Below, in pieces: positions 9,685 through 17,599 of a stretch of DNA of 64,000 bases (position 1 is its first letter; each line of letters opens with the position of its first letter). Origin of the DNA: Arthrobacter sp. RIT-PI-e (GTDB taxonomy: Bacteria; Actinomycetota; Actinomycetes; Actinomycetales; Micrococcaceae); contig NZ_LGIU01000034.1 in NCBI RefSeq assembly GCF_001187915.1, positions 1-64,000 on the forward strand. The letters run 5' to 3'. Made by a program: the position numbers and the translations under genes. Under the pieces are notes generated by a model. It worked only from the letters and a program-made list of their open reading frames with translations. It had not been told where the DNA came from and made no database searches.

Positions 9685-11250
9685 GTGTCTGCACGCTTTC
9701 CCGGCAGGAAACTGTCCGTCCTCCGCCTCACCGTCCTCGCCGTCGTCGTCGGCGTGGCCGGCTACAGCATGCTGTTCGGGTGGAACCGGTACGAGGACGC
9801 CCGCGCGGCCGAGAGCACCGGTGCGTTCTTCGCCGGGTACGTGGACGTCACCGCGACGCCCACGTACGCCTTCGAGGACCCCGCGGTGCAGACGGGAGGG
9901 TCCGTGATGCTCTCCTTCATCGTGGCCGACGCCGAGCGGCCCTGCGTCCCGTCCTGGGGCACCTACTACACCCTGGACCAGGCCGAGTCCGCACTGGACC
10001 TCGACCGCCGGGTGGCACGCCTGGTGCAGGACGGCGGGGAGGTCACCGTCTCCTTCGGCGGCCTGCTGAACGACGAGCTGGGCACCGCCTGCACCGATCC
10101 CGACGCTCTGCAGGACGCCTACGCCGCCGTCGTGGACCGCTACCGGTTGAGCACGGTGGACCTCGACATCGAGGGCGAGAACCTCAAGGACGTGGAGGCC
10201 GGCGAGCGCCGCGCGGAGGCGATGGCCGCGCTGCAGGCCGAGCGTGCCGGCACGGACCGCCCGCTGAACGTGTGGCTCACCCTGCCGGTGGCCCCCACCG
10301 GGCTGACGGCGGACGGCACCGCGGCCGTGGCGCAGTTCCTGGCCGCCGGGGTGGACCTCGCCGGGGTGAACGTGATGACCATGGACTACGGCGGCAGCCG
10401 CACGGAGGGCATGAGCATGCTCACCGCGTCGCAGAACGCGGCCGAGGCCACGCACCGGCAGCTCCAGGTGCTGTACCAGCGGGCGGGCCAGGACATCGGT
10501 CCGCAGGCCGCGTGGCGGAAGATCGGGATCACCCCGATGATCGGGCAGAACGACGTCAAGGGCGAGGTGTTCACCCTCGACGACGCCGTCGCGTTCAACG
10601 CCTTCGCCCTGGAGCGCGGCGCCGGACGCATGTCCATGTGGTCCCTCAACCGCGACGCCACCTGCAGCCAGAACTACGCGGACACCACCGTGGTCTCGGA
10701 CTCCTGCAGCGGCATCGACCAGCAGGGCCTGGCGTTCGCGCCGATCCTGGGGGCGGACTTCGAGGGCCGCGCCGCCACCCTCTCCGACGAGCCGCTGGTC
10801 GAGGAGACTCCCGAGGCCCTCGTGGAGGACGATCCCGAGACCAGCCCGTACCCGATCTGGTCCGACGTCGGCACCTACCGCACGGAGGACCGCGTGGTGT
10901 GGCACGGCAACGTGTACGTGGCGAAGTACTGGACCCAGGGCGACGTCCCGGACAACCCCGTGCTGCAGGCGGAGGAGACGCCGTGGACGCTGCTGGGACC
11001 GGTGCTGCCGAACGAGCGGCCCGTCCCCGTGGTCACCGCCCCCGCCGGGCTCTACCCCGAGTGGGATCCGGAGACGGTGTACGGGCGGGGCGACCGCATC
11101 CTCGTGGACGGGCGCGTGTACGAGGCGAAGTGGTGGAGCCAGCGCGACAGCCCCGAGGCGGCGGAGCAGGGCTCGGACGCCTCGCCCTGGATGAAGCTCG
11201 ACGACGCCGCCCTGGTGAAGCTCCTCGGGACGGAGCCGGAGGAGGGCTGA
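9685..11250 (+). CDS. Membrane-anchored GH18 protein with two chitin-binding-like modules
   Basis: GTG start at 9685; 521 residues. One N-terminal signal-anchor helix (about 12-32) is followed by a GH18 chitinase-like TIM barrel (about 45-340). The barrel shows VTVSFGG and the catalytic strand VDLDIEG, with the acid/base Glu, although the first Asp of the DxxDxDxE consensus is replaced. MTMDYGG and MSMWSLNRD are also present. Two C-terminal CBM5/12-like modules follow (about 400-440 and 465-510), each with paired aromatics (YVAKYW; YEAKWW). It is probably exported and tethered, acting on a beta-1,4-GlcNAc-type or related polymer. Its divergent pairing with the GT2 synthase suggests trimming of that polymer. 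Confidence 0.85.
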   Translation: MSARFPGRKLSVLRLTVLAVVVGVAGYSMLFGWNRYEDARAAESTGAFFAGYVDVTATPTYAFEDPAVQTGGSVMLSFIVADAERPCVPSWGTYYTLDQAESALDLDRRVARLVQDGGEVTVSFGGLLNDELGTACTDPDALQDAYAAVVDRYRLSTVDLDIEGENLKDVEAGERRAEAMAALQAERAGTDRPLNVWLTLPVAPTGLTADGTAAVAQFLAAGVDLAGVNVMTMDYGGSRTEGMSMLTASQNAAEATHRQLQVLYQRAGQDIGPQAAWRKIGITPMIGQNDVKGEVFTLDDAVAFNAFALERGAGRMSMWSLNRDATCSQNYADTTVVSDSCSGIDQQGLAFAPILGADFEGRAATLSDEPLVEETPEALVEDDPETSPYPIWSDVGTYRTEDRVVWHGNVYVAKYWTQGDVPDNPVLQAEETPWTLLGPVLPNERPVPVVTAPAGLYPEWDPETVYGRGDRILVDGRVYEAKWWSQRDSPEAAEQGSDASPWMKLDDAALVKLLGTEPEEG

Positions 11251-11273
11251 GGGGCCCGGGTTCCCGGGGCCCT
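11251..11273 (+). terminator. Terminator after the GH18 gene
   Basis: Immediately after the TGA (11248-11250), GGGCCCGG folds onto CCGGGGCCC with a single bulged G, giving a very stable GC hairpin. It lies between convergent genes and could act in both directions. Confidence 0.5.
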
Positions 11274-11356
11274 GGATCTGCTCGAGCTGCCCTTCGGGTT
11301 CCTGTCCGTCGCCGACCGCCGACCCGTGGAGGCGGGGCCGGACGTCGTCACGCTGC

Positions 11357-12862
11357 TCAGGCCGCGTCCCAGGGGTTCTCGATCCCGACGTACTGCAGGG
11401 TGGTGTACTCCGCGATGCCCTCGGCACCACCCTCACGGCCGATGCCGGACTGCTTCACTCCCCCGAACGGGGCGGCGGCGTTGGAGATCACGCCGACATT
11501 CAACCCCATCAGGCCGAACTCGATGCGGTCACCGATCCGTAGCCCGCGCGAGATGTTCTCCGTGAAGACGTAGGAGGCCAGTCCGTACTCGGTGGAGTTC
11601 GCCAGTTCCACGGCCTCGTCCTCGGTGGCGAAGGTGATCACCGGTGCCACGGGGCCGAAGACCTCCTCGCGGATCACGCGGGCGTCCCTGGACACGTTCG
11701 TCAGCAGGGTGGGCTGGAAGAAGTACCCCGGTCCGTTCACACGCGACCCGCCGACCACCACTCTCGCCCCGCCGTCCACGGCCTCCTTCACGAACTCCTC
11801 CACGGAGTCCCGTGCCTTCGCCTCCACGAGGGGGCCCACGTCCACTCCCTCGCGCGTCCCGTCGCCGACGGTGAGGGCGGACATCCGCGCGGCCAGCTCG
11901 GTCACGAACTCCTCCGCGACGTCCTCGTGGACGAGGAGCCGGTTGGCCGCCGTGCACGCCTCACCCATGTTGCGCATCTTGGCCGCCATGGCGCCCGCGA
12001 CGGCCTTGTCGATGTCCGCGTCCTCGAAGACGATCAGGGGACCGTTCCCACCGAGTTCCATGGAGGTCCGCAGCACGTTGTCGGTGGCGAGCTTCATCAG
12101 CTGCTTGCCCACCGGCGTGGAGCCCGTGAAGGAGATCTTCCGCAGGCGCGGGTCCGCCAGGATCGGTTCGGAGACGTTCCCAGCCGACGCCGACGCCACG
12201 ACGTTGAGCACCCCGGGCGGCAGACCGGCGTCGATCATGAGCTGCGCGAAGTACTGCGAGGTGAGCGGCGTGAGGCGGGCCGGCTTCAACACCATGGTGC
12301 AGCCTGCCGCAACGGCCGGGGCCACCTTGCGGGCGGCCATCGCCAGCGGGAAGTTCCACGGGGTGATGAGCAGGCACGGACCCACCGGCTTACGTTTCAC
12401 GAGCATGCGCAGGGTTCCCTCGGGGGCCTCGCTGTCCCGGCCGTAGCCACGGCCGGCCTCCTCGGAGACCCCCCGCAGGACCCCCCCGCCGTACTTCACT
12501 TCGCCGAGTGCTTCCGGGAACGGCTTGCCCATCTCCAGGGTCATCAGCAGCGCGAGGTCCTCGGCCCGTTCCTGGACGAGGTCGAAGGCCCGGCGGAGGA
12601 TCTCCGACCGGGACCGGGACGAGGTCCGCGCCCAGTATTCCTGGGCGTCCGCGGCGGCATCCATCGCGGCCTGCGCATCCTCGCGGGTGGCCGAGGCCAG
12701 TGTGGCCAGCACCTCACCGGTGGCCGGGTTCTCGACGTCGAAGGTGCCGCCGTCCGAGGCCTCCCGCCAGTGCCCCCCGATGAGGAGTCCGGTGGGGGTT
12801 CGCTGCAGGACGCCATCGATCCTCGTGCCGAGCGTGGATGCGTCGAGGGTGGTGCTGCTCAT
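11357..12862 (-). CDS. gabD: Succinate-semialdehyde dehydrogenase (NAD(P)+)
   Basis: The 501-aa aldehyde dehydrogenase has the GabD-type sequence: TPWNFPLAM, FTGSTPVGKQ (Rossmann loop), the general-base glutamate in SMELGGNGP, the catalytic cysteine in GEACTAANR and EVFGPVAPV near the end. It oxidises succinate semialdehyde to succinate for entry into the TCA cycle. GGAAGAG lies 8 nt before the ATG. It is the last gene of a minus-strand unit with the BCCT transporter and flavin reductase (69- and 52-nt gaps), so here it probably completes the catabolic route encoded by the island rather than GABA catabolism; no GABA transaminase is present. Confidence 0.88.
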   Translation of the reverse strand: MSSTTLDASTLGTRIDGVLQRTPTGLLIGGHWREASDGGTFDVENPATGEVLATLASATREDAQAAMDAAADAQEYWARTSSRSRSEILRRAFDLVQERAEDLALLMTLEMGKPFPEALGEVKYGGGVLRGVSEEAGRGYGRDSEAPEGTLRMLVKRKPVGPCLLITPWNFPLAMAARKVAPAVAAGCTMVLKPARLTPLTSQYFAQLMIDAGLPPGVLNVVASASAGNVSEPILADPRLRKISFTGSTPVGKQLMKLATDNVLRTSMELGGNGPLIVFEDADIDKAVAGAMAAKMRNMGEACTAANRLLVHEDVAEEFVTELAARMSALTVGDGTREGVDVGPLVEAKARDSVEEFVKEAVDGGARVVVGGSRVNGPGYFFQPTLLTNVSRDARVIREEVFGPVAPVITFATEDEAVELANSTEYGLASYVFTENISRGLRIGDRIEFGLMGLNVGVISNAAAPFGGVKQSGIGREGGAEGIAEYTTLQYVGIENPWDAA

Positions 12863-12931
12863 ATGTGGGTCTCTTCCGTTCGTGGAGTCGCTGGGACGAG
12901 GGCCGGGGATCTTGTCGGGGAGCAGGACGCC

Positions 12932-14533
12932 TCAGCCGTCGTGGGTGCTCGAGGTCCGCCGGGGGATGTCATTGAGCCGGGCCCGGCGCAGGGGCTGGAA
13001 CTCCGGGTCCTGGCGCAGCTCCAGGATCAGGGAGATCCCGAGGATCGCCACGATGATCGTGAAGGGCAGCGCCGACAGTATCGCCGCCTGCTGCAGCGCG
13101 ACGAGCCCGCCGAGCGCGAGGAGGAACACCGCGCAGACACCGGTGAGCACACCCCACAGGGTCAGGACGGGTTTGGTGGGGTTCAGCGTGCCCTTCGAGG
13201 AGAGCATGCTCAGCACGTAGGTGTTCGCGTCGGCACCGGAGATGAAGAACAGGGCCACCAGGATCACCGTCAGCACCGCCGTGGCCTGGGTCAGCGGTAG
13301 CTGGTCGAGCATCGCGAAGAAGGCGGAGTTGATGTTGGCGGTGGTCGCCTCGCCGATGTTCGCGCCCTGCATGTCCATGCTGATGGCCGAGCCGCCGAAG
13401 ATGGTGAACCAGGCGAAGAACACCAGGCTCGGAACCACGAGCACACCGGTGACGAACTGGCGGACGGTGCGGCCCTTGGAGATCTTCGCGAGGAACACGC
13501 CGACGAAGGCACCCCAGCTGAGCCACCACGCCATCATGAAGTAGGTCCACCACTGCATCCACTGGAGGTCGTCGGGTGTCGAGGGCGTGGTCAGGCTCGT
13601 GGTGAAGAACTCGGTGGCGTACTGGCCCACCGAGCGGAAGAAGAGATTGGTGATGAAGTTCGTGGGACCTGCGACGAACACGTAGACCGCCAGCAGCGCC
13701 GAGAGTCCCATGGTGATCTCGCTGATGTACTTGATGCCCTTGTCCACCCCGGAGAGCGCCGAGAGGGTGAAGAGAATCGTGATCACGGCGATGATGACGA
13801 TCTGCGTGAACAGGGTATTGGGTAGGCCGACGATGCGGCTCAGGCCCTCGGCGATCTGCGACGAGCCGAGGCCGAGGGACGTGGTGGTGCCGAACAGCGT
13901 GGCGATGATCGCGAAGACGTCGATCGCCTTGCCCACCCAGCCGTCCACGAGCTTGCCGAGAACCGGGCGGAGCATCGGGGACACGAGCCCCGGGCGGCCC
14001 TTGCGATGCGTGGAGTACCCGATGGCCAGGCCGAACACACCGAACACCGCCCACGCGTGGAGTCCCCAGTCGAAGAAGCTGTACTGCATGGCCAGGACCG
14101 CCGCGTCCATGGTCTCGGGCTCGGCGAGCGCATGCGGGGGAGCCATGAAGTGGGACATCGGCTCGGCGACGCCGTAACTGATCAGCCCCACCCCCATGAC
14201 CGCCGAGAGGATCATGGCCAGCCAGGCCCAGGTGCTGAATTCGGGTGGTTCGTTGTCCGTGCCCAACCGGATGCTGCCGTACCGGCTGAACGCCAGGTAG
14301 AGCAGCAGACCGATGCTGAGCAGTGTCACGATCAGGTAGCTCCACCCGACCGAACCCGTGGTCCAGTCGATCGTCGCCGTCATGGTGCTGTTCAGCGATT
14401 CCGGGGACAGCGCGGCCCAGAGCACGAAGGCCACGATGAAGGCGATCGACGCGATGAACACCGCCCCGGGCCGGGTGCTCGGCGTGTATCTGCGCGACCG
14501 CGTCGAGGCTGGTTTGTCGAGATGCTGGACCAC
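12932..14533 (-). CDS. BCCT family betaine/choline/carnitine-type transporter
   Basis: GTG start, 533 residues, 12 predicted membrane helices. The BCCT signature is clear in the segment with WWTYFMMAWWLSWGAFVG and AKISKGRTVRQF, and the N-terminal GVGLISYGVAEPM is characteristic. BCCT carriers import zwitterionic quaternary-ammonium compounds (glycine betaine, choline, carnitine) by Na+ or H+ symport. The tail is short, without an obvious long osmosensory domain, so a nutritional rather than osmotic role is likely. The placement between a flavin reductase and a succinate-semialdehyde dehydrogenase suggests that it brings in the substrate of the island, plausibly an N-methylpyridinium betaine such as trigonelline. 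Confidence 0.9.
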   Translation of the reverse strand: MVQHLDKPASTRSRRYTPSTRPGAVFIASIAFIVAFVLWAALSPESLNSTMTATIDWTTGSVGWSYLIVTLLSIGLLLYLAFSRYGSIRLGTDNEPPEFSTWAWLAMILSAVMGVGLISYGVAEPMSHFMAPPHALAEPETMDAAVLAMQYSFFDWGLHAWAVFGVFGLAIGYSTHRKGRPGLVSPMLRPVLGKLVDGWVGKAIDVFAIIATLFGTTTSLGLGSSQIAEGLSRIVGLPNTLFTQIVIIAVITILFTLSALSGVDKGIKYISEITMGLSALLAVYVFVAGPTNFITNLFFRSVGQYATEFFTTSLTTPSTPDDLQWMQWWTYFMMAWWLSWGAFVGVFLAKISKGRTVRQFVTGVLVVPSLVFFAWFTIFGGSAISMDMQGANIGEATTANINSAFFAMLDQLPLTQATAVLTVILVALFFISGADANTYVLSMLSSKGTLNPTKPVLTLWGVLTGVCAVFLLALGGLVALQQAAILSALPFTIIVAILGISLILELRQDPEFQPLRRARLNDIPRRTSSTHDG

Positions 14534-14585
14534 GGGTTTCTCCGGTTTCTCTGACGAGGAGGGTGGACTTACTGCTGGGGATGGA

Positions 14586-15530
14586 TCACAGCTGCGTGAG
14601 GTCGTCGCTGTCGTAGAAACGGCCGGCCTTGTAGATGATGGGGGATGCCTCGACGACCTCGGCGTGCCGGACCCGGCAGATGAACACGGTGTGGGTCTTC
14701 GCCTGGAACCGCTCGCGGATCTCGGCCTCCAGCGAGGCCGGCGAGCCGTCGATCAGCGGGCTGCCGTTCGGGGCTGCGTGCCAGTCGACCTCCGCGAACT
14801 TGTCGGGGGTCTTGGAGGCGAAGGTCGCGATGGTCTCCCGCTGGTTCGTCCCCAGGATGTTGATGCCCAGATGGGTGGCCGCGAACAGGGCCGGGTAGGT
14901 GGAGGAGGTCTTCTGGATGCACACCATGACCAGGGGTGGTTCCAGCGAGACGGAGGCATAGGAGTTGACCGCCAGACCCCGCGGCGTGTCGCCGTCCTGG
15001 GTGGTCACCACGGTCACGCCGGTGATGAACTGGCGGTTGAAGGTCTTCATCACCTGCGGGTCGGGGTCGCCCGAGAAGTCCTCGACGGTCACCTCGGGCG
15101 GGGTCGAGGGCGTGTCGCTGAGGTGGCGGACCCCCAGACTGTGGAGCAGCTCGGAGCCGTCCCAGGTGACCTCCTCCCGGGCGATCCTGCCACCCACCAG
15201 GTTCGCGTGGTTGCAGCCACGGGTCTGGACCCGACGGTTCGTGGGCGGTACACCGAGGAAGTTCTCCGTATGGGTTCCCGTGGACGTCCAGAAGATCGCC
15301 GCCTGATCACCCTCGACGACCACCGCGTCGATGGTGGTCACCAGGTCGGGGAACCCGGAGCGGATGGCGGTGATCTCACCCTGCAGGTCCGCCAGGGTGG
15401 AGCTGTTCCCGCTGGAACGGCTGACACGTACGTACTCGGGGGTGACGATCGACGCCAGGGCACCCACGTCGCCGTGGTCCCAAGCAGCTTGCCAGGTGGA
15501 ATCAAGAGTCTCTTGGAAGGTCTGTTGCAT
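14586..15530 (-). CDS. SnoaL-like domain fused to flavin reductase
   Basis: The ATG at 15530 gives 314 residues. Residues 1 to about 135 form a SnoaL/NTF2-like ester-cyclase fold (TWQAAWDHGDV, WTSTGTHTENFLG). From about 150 to the end is a FMN/FAD reductase domain of the HpaC/DIM6 type (FNRQFITGVTVVTT, GLAVNSYASVSLEPPLVMVCI, FICRVRHAEVV). The reductase should supply reduced flavin to the LLM monooxygenase at 20100. The fusion is unusual; the cyclase-like part could act on the ring-cleavage product or only aid assembly. No Shine-Dalgarno sequence precedes the ATG. An in-frame upstream start exists 10 codons earlier but is not supported. It heads the minus-strand arm of the island. Confidence 0.85.
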   Translation of the reverse strand: MQQTFQETLDSTWQAAWDHGDVGALASIVTPEYVRVSRSSGNSSTLADLQGEITAIRSGFPDLVTTIDAVVVEGDQAAIFWTSTGTHTENFLGVPPTNRRVQTRGCNHANLVGGRIAREEVTWDGSELLHSLGVRHLSDTPSTPPEVTVEDFSGDPDPQVMKTFNRQFITGVTVVTTQDGDTPRGLAVNSYASVSLEPPLVMVCIQKTSSTYPALFAATHLGINILGTNQRETIATFASKTPDKFAEVDWHAAPNGSPLIDGSPASLEAEIRERFQAKTHTVFICRVRHAEVVEASPIIYKAGRFYDSDDLTQL

Positions 15531-15671
15531 GGTAGTGAACGTAATCCAGATCACAATCAACTACAAGGGATATGGAGAAAAGTTTTTCCAGGTGGCCATA
15601 AAGGCTGACCCTCTTACGGTTCTTGACGATCACCACGCTCGCCGTCTAGCGTTCGTTGCATGCAACAGACC
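15519..15671. promoter_or_regulatory. Divergent control region with inverted 12-nt start-codon repeats
   Basis: Both divergent genes begin with the same 12 bases, ATGCAACAGACC, which appear as an inverted repeat at 15519-15530 and 15660-15671 around a 129-nt intergenic region. At the GntR start they form a perfect palindrome GTTGCATGCAAC (15655-15666). These are good candidates for binding sites of the adjacent GntR regulator. The intergenic core is AT-richer than its surroundings. Confidence 0.45.
15623..15650 (+). promoter_or_regulatory. Candidate promoter of the GntR gene
   Basis: TTGACG (15623-15628) and a weak -10-like TCTAGC (15645-15650), 16 nt apart, would place transcription start close to the A of the ATG at 15660. 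That agrees with the absence of a Shine-Dalgarno sequence and suggests a leaderless mRNA. The palindrome around the start codon would overlap the initiation site. Confidence 0.3.
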
Positions 15672-16352
15672 GAAAACTTCAAGGACGATGAAGTGATCGA
15701 TGACCTGCCACTGCTCGACCGGGTACGGCAGCTCGTCCTCAGCGGCAGCTTCTCACCGGGTGCACCACTCTCGGAGGTCTTCCTCTCCCAGGCCTTCGAG
15801 GTGAGCCGCACCCCGATCCGCGAGACGCTGAAACAACTGCAGCACGAGGGGCTCGTGGACATCCGCCCGAAGGTCGGCACCTTCATCCGGGAACCCACCC
15901 GGAGGGAGATTGTGGAGCTCTTCCAGATCAAGGAGAGCCTGGAAGGCCTCGCCGCGGGCCTCCTGGCCCGCCGCGGCCCCGTACCGGAACTGGATGTCCT
16001 CGAGCACAACATCGAGGAGTCGGACCGGGCGACGTCCGCGGAGGACGCCGTCCGGTACGCGGAGCTCGTCCACGAGTTCCACCGCACCATCATCACCGGA
16101 GCCGACAACTCCAAGCTGGTGGAGCACTACGACCGTCTGATGAACCAGCTCGCCTACCATCGGCTCGTCCTCCGGACCGCCGAGCACCCGGGCCGGATCA
16201 AGGCGTCCACCAGCGAGCACCGGGTGGTGCTGAGCATGCTGCGGGACAAGGACAGTTTCGGAGCCGAAGCCGCGATGCGGAACCATGTCCACGCCTCGGC
16301 ACGTGAGGTCCTCACCGACGCCCGCACGGCCCCGGTGCAGCTGCACACCTGA
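15660..16352 (+). CDS. GntR family regulator, FCD (FadR/VanR) type
   Basis: 230 residues. The N-terminal winged helix (about 15-75) contains the diagnostic FEVSRTPIRETLKQLQHEGLV. The C-terminal all-helical FCD ligand domain (about 85-220) has metal-binding-type residues in HEFHRTI, SEHRVVL and MRNHVHAS. Such regulators usually repress a neighbouring catabolic operon until a small organic acid or pathway metabolite binds. Its position at the centre of two divergent arms, with a terminator just behind it, suggests it controls the whole 11357-21140 island. A GTG at 15693 with AAGGA upstream is an alternative start, but it would cut into the domain. Confidence 0.9.
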   Translation: MQQTENFKDDEVIDDLPLLDRVRQLVLSGSFSPGAPLSEVFLSQAFEVSRTPIRETLKQLQHEGLVDIRPKVGTFIREPTRREIVELFQIKESLEGLAAGLLARRGPVPELDVLEHNIEESDRATSAEDAVRYAELVHEFHRTIITGADNSKLVEHYDRLMNQLAYHRLVLRTAEHPGRIKASTSEHRVVLSMLRDKDSFGAEAAMRNHVHASAREVLTDARTAPVQLHT

Positions 16353-16354
16353 TG

Positions 16355-16379
16355 CATCGGCCCCGGGGCGGGGCCGATG
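16355..16379 (+). terminator. Terminator/attenuator between GntR and DUF1185 genes
   Basis: CATCGGCCCC / GGGGCCGATG, a perfect 10-bp stem with a 5-nt loop, begins 2 nt after the GntR stop and ends 39 nt before the next start. It would limit read-through from the regulator into the catabolic genes, which may therefore have their own promoter or depend on partial read-through. Confidence 0.6.
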
Positions 16380-16418
16380 ACCGCACACCGTCACCACCCA
16401 GCATCGAAAGGGCCTGAC

Positions 16419-17051
16419 ATGACCCTCACCCCGCACGTGGCCGAACGGGTTCCCGGATCGGGCATCCGCAAGATCGTCTACTACCAGGAGGAGATCATCG
16501 CCGAGAACGGGAAGGGACCAGCCGCCTCGATCACGCGCGCGACCGTGGCGGCGGTGGTCCGCAACCCGTGGTCGGGCACCGGACCGGACACGGACCTCGC
16601 TGCGACCACGGAGTCCCTGGCCCCGCAGCTCGCCCTGGCCCTCACCGACCGGCTCCTCGAAGGGCTCGGCGGCGCGGACGCGGTCGAGGCCTTCGGCAAG
16701 GCCGCGATCGTGGGCACGGCAGGCGAGCTGGAGCACGCCGCCGCCCTGATCCACACCCCGTACTTCGGCAACCTGGTCCGCGAGTTCCTCGAGGGCACCT
16801 CCATCATCTGCTTCGCGGACGATCGCGCCGAGGCGGGTCAGCCGCTCGTGGTGCCCATGTGGCACAAGACCCACGCCGCCACCCGCAGCCACTACCAGAC
16901 CATCACCGCCCGGGTCGGCGACGGGCCGCGACCCGACGAGATCGTGGTGGTCGTCGCGGCTTCCACCGGCCCCCGGCCGCATCCCCGCATCGGGGACCGC
17001 AACACCGACCCCGCAGTCACCTCCACCATCCTCGAAGGAGCACCCGCATGA
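16419..17051 (+). CDS. DUF1185 (amino acid synthesis family) protein, copy A
   Basis: ATG at 16419 with GAAAGG 8 nt upstream; 210 residues. It belongs to the PF06684 family, annotated as amino acid synthesis although no reaction is established. Conserved family stretches are IRKIVYYQEE, VVRNPWSG, EAFGKAAIVGTAGELEH, LIHTPYFGN and RSHYQT near the end, with several His and Glu residues that could bind metal or substrate. The next gene encodes a paralogue sharing the same motifs, with which it overlaps by 4 nt, suggesting a hetero-oligomer. Located between the regulator and the hydrolase, it is likely a pathway component whose step is unknown. Confidence 0.85.
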   Translation: MTLTPHVAERVPGSGIRKIVYYQEEIIAENGKGPAASITRATVAAVVRNPWSGTGPDTDLAATTESLAPQLALALTDRLLEGLGGADAVEAFGKAAIVGTAGELEHAAALIHTPYFGNLVREFLEGTSIICFADDRAEAGQPLVVPMWHKTHAATRSHYQTITARVGDGPRPDEIVVVVAASTGPRPHPRIGDRNTDPAVTSTILEGAPA

Positions 17052-17599
17052 GCACACGGAAGATCGTCACCCTGGTCGAGGAGGTCCTCGCCGAGGGCGG
17101 ACGCCCGGTGGAACCGGCAGCACGCGTGGCCGTGGTCGCCGCGGTCATCGCCAACCCATGGGCCGGACAGGGCTTCGTCGAGGACCTGAACCCGGGCATC
17201 GAGGCCACGGCATCCGATGTCGGTGCGCTGCTGGCGGCGCGCGTGGTGGAAGCCCTCGGAGCACCCGTGGAGGCCTTCGGCAAGGCCGCGATCGTGGGGC
17301 TCGACGGCGAGATCGAGCACGGCTCGGCCCTCATCCACACCCTGAAGTTCGGGAACCACTTCCGGGACGCCGCCTCCGCCACCACACTGTTGCCGGCGGT
17401 GGAGAAGCGCGGACCCGCCGGAGTGACCTTCGACATCCCGCTCAAGCACATCACCGACGCGACCATCCGCTCCCACCACCAGAGCATCGAGGTACGCCTG
17501 GCCGACGCGCCGCACGCCGGGGAGATCGTGATCGCCCTCGCGGCAGCTGCCCAGGGGCGCCCCCAGCAACGCCTGGCCCCCCTGAGCAGCGAACAGTGA
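17048..17599 (+). CDS. DUF1185 (amino acid synthesis family) protein, copy B
   Basis: ATG overlaps the previous stop (ATGA); 183 residues. It is a paralogue of copy A, with RKIVTLVEEVL, VIANPWAG, EAFGKAAIVGLDGEIEH, ALIHTLKFGN and RSHHQS. It is shorter at both ends, and the central loop before PLKHIT differs. Tandem, translationally coupled paralogues are consistent with a heteromeric complex. No function can be assigned from the family. The catabolic setting makes a hydrolytic or isomerising role on a pathway intermediate conceivable, but this is inference. Confidence 0.85.
   Translation: MSTRKIVTLVEEVLAEGGRPVEPAARVAVVAAVIANPWAGQGFVEDLNPGIEATASDVGALLAARVVEALGAPVEAFGKAAIVGLDGEIEHGSALIHTLKFGNHFRDAASATTLLPAVEKRGPAGVTFDIPLKHITDATIRSHHQSIEVRLADAPHAGEIVIALAAAAQGRPQQRLAPLSSEQ

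Noticed and set aside
7520-9907. Very long plus-strand open frame opposite the glycan synthase
   Set aside because: It is Arg/His/Gly/Val-rich with no domain logic and is antisense to a gene with clear GT2 motifs. Long antisense frames are expected at this GC content.
9484-11436. Long minus-strand frame opposite the GH18 gene
   Set aside because: Composition typical of a shadow frame (His, Gly, Val, Arg runs), and it conflicts with a well-supported GH18/CBM protein.
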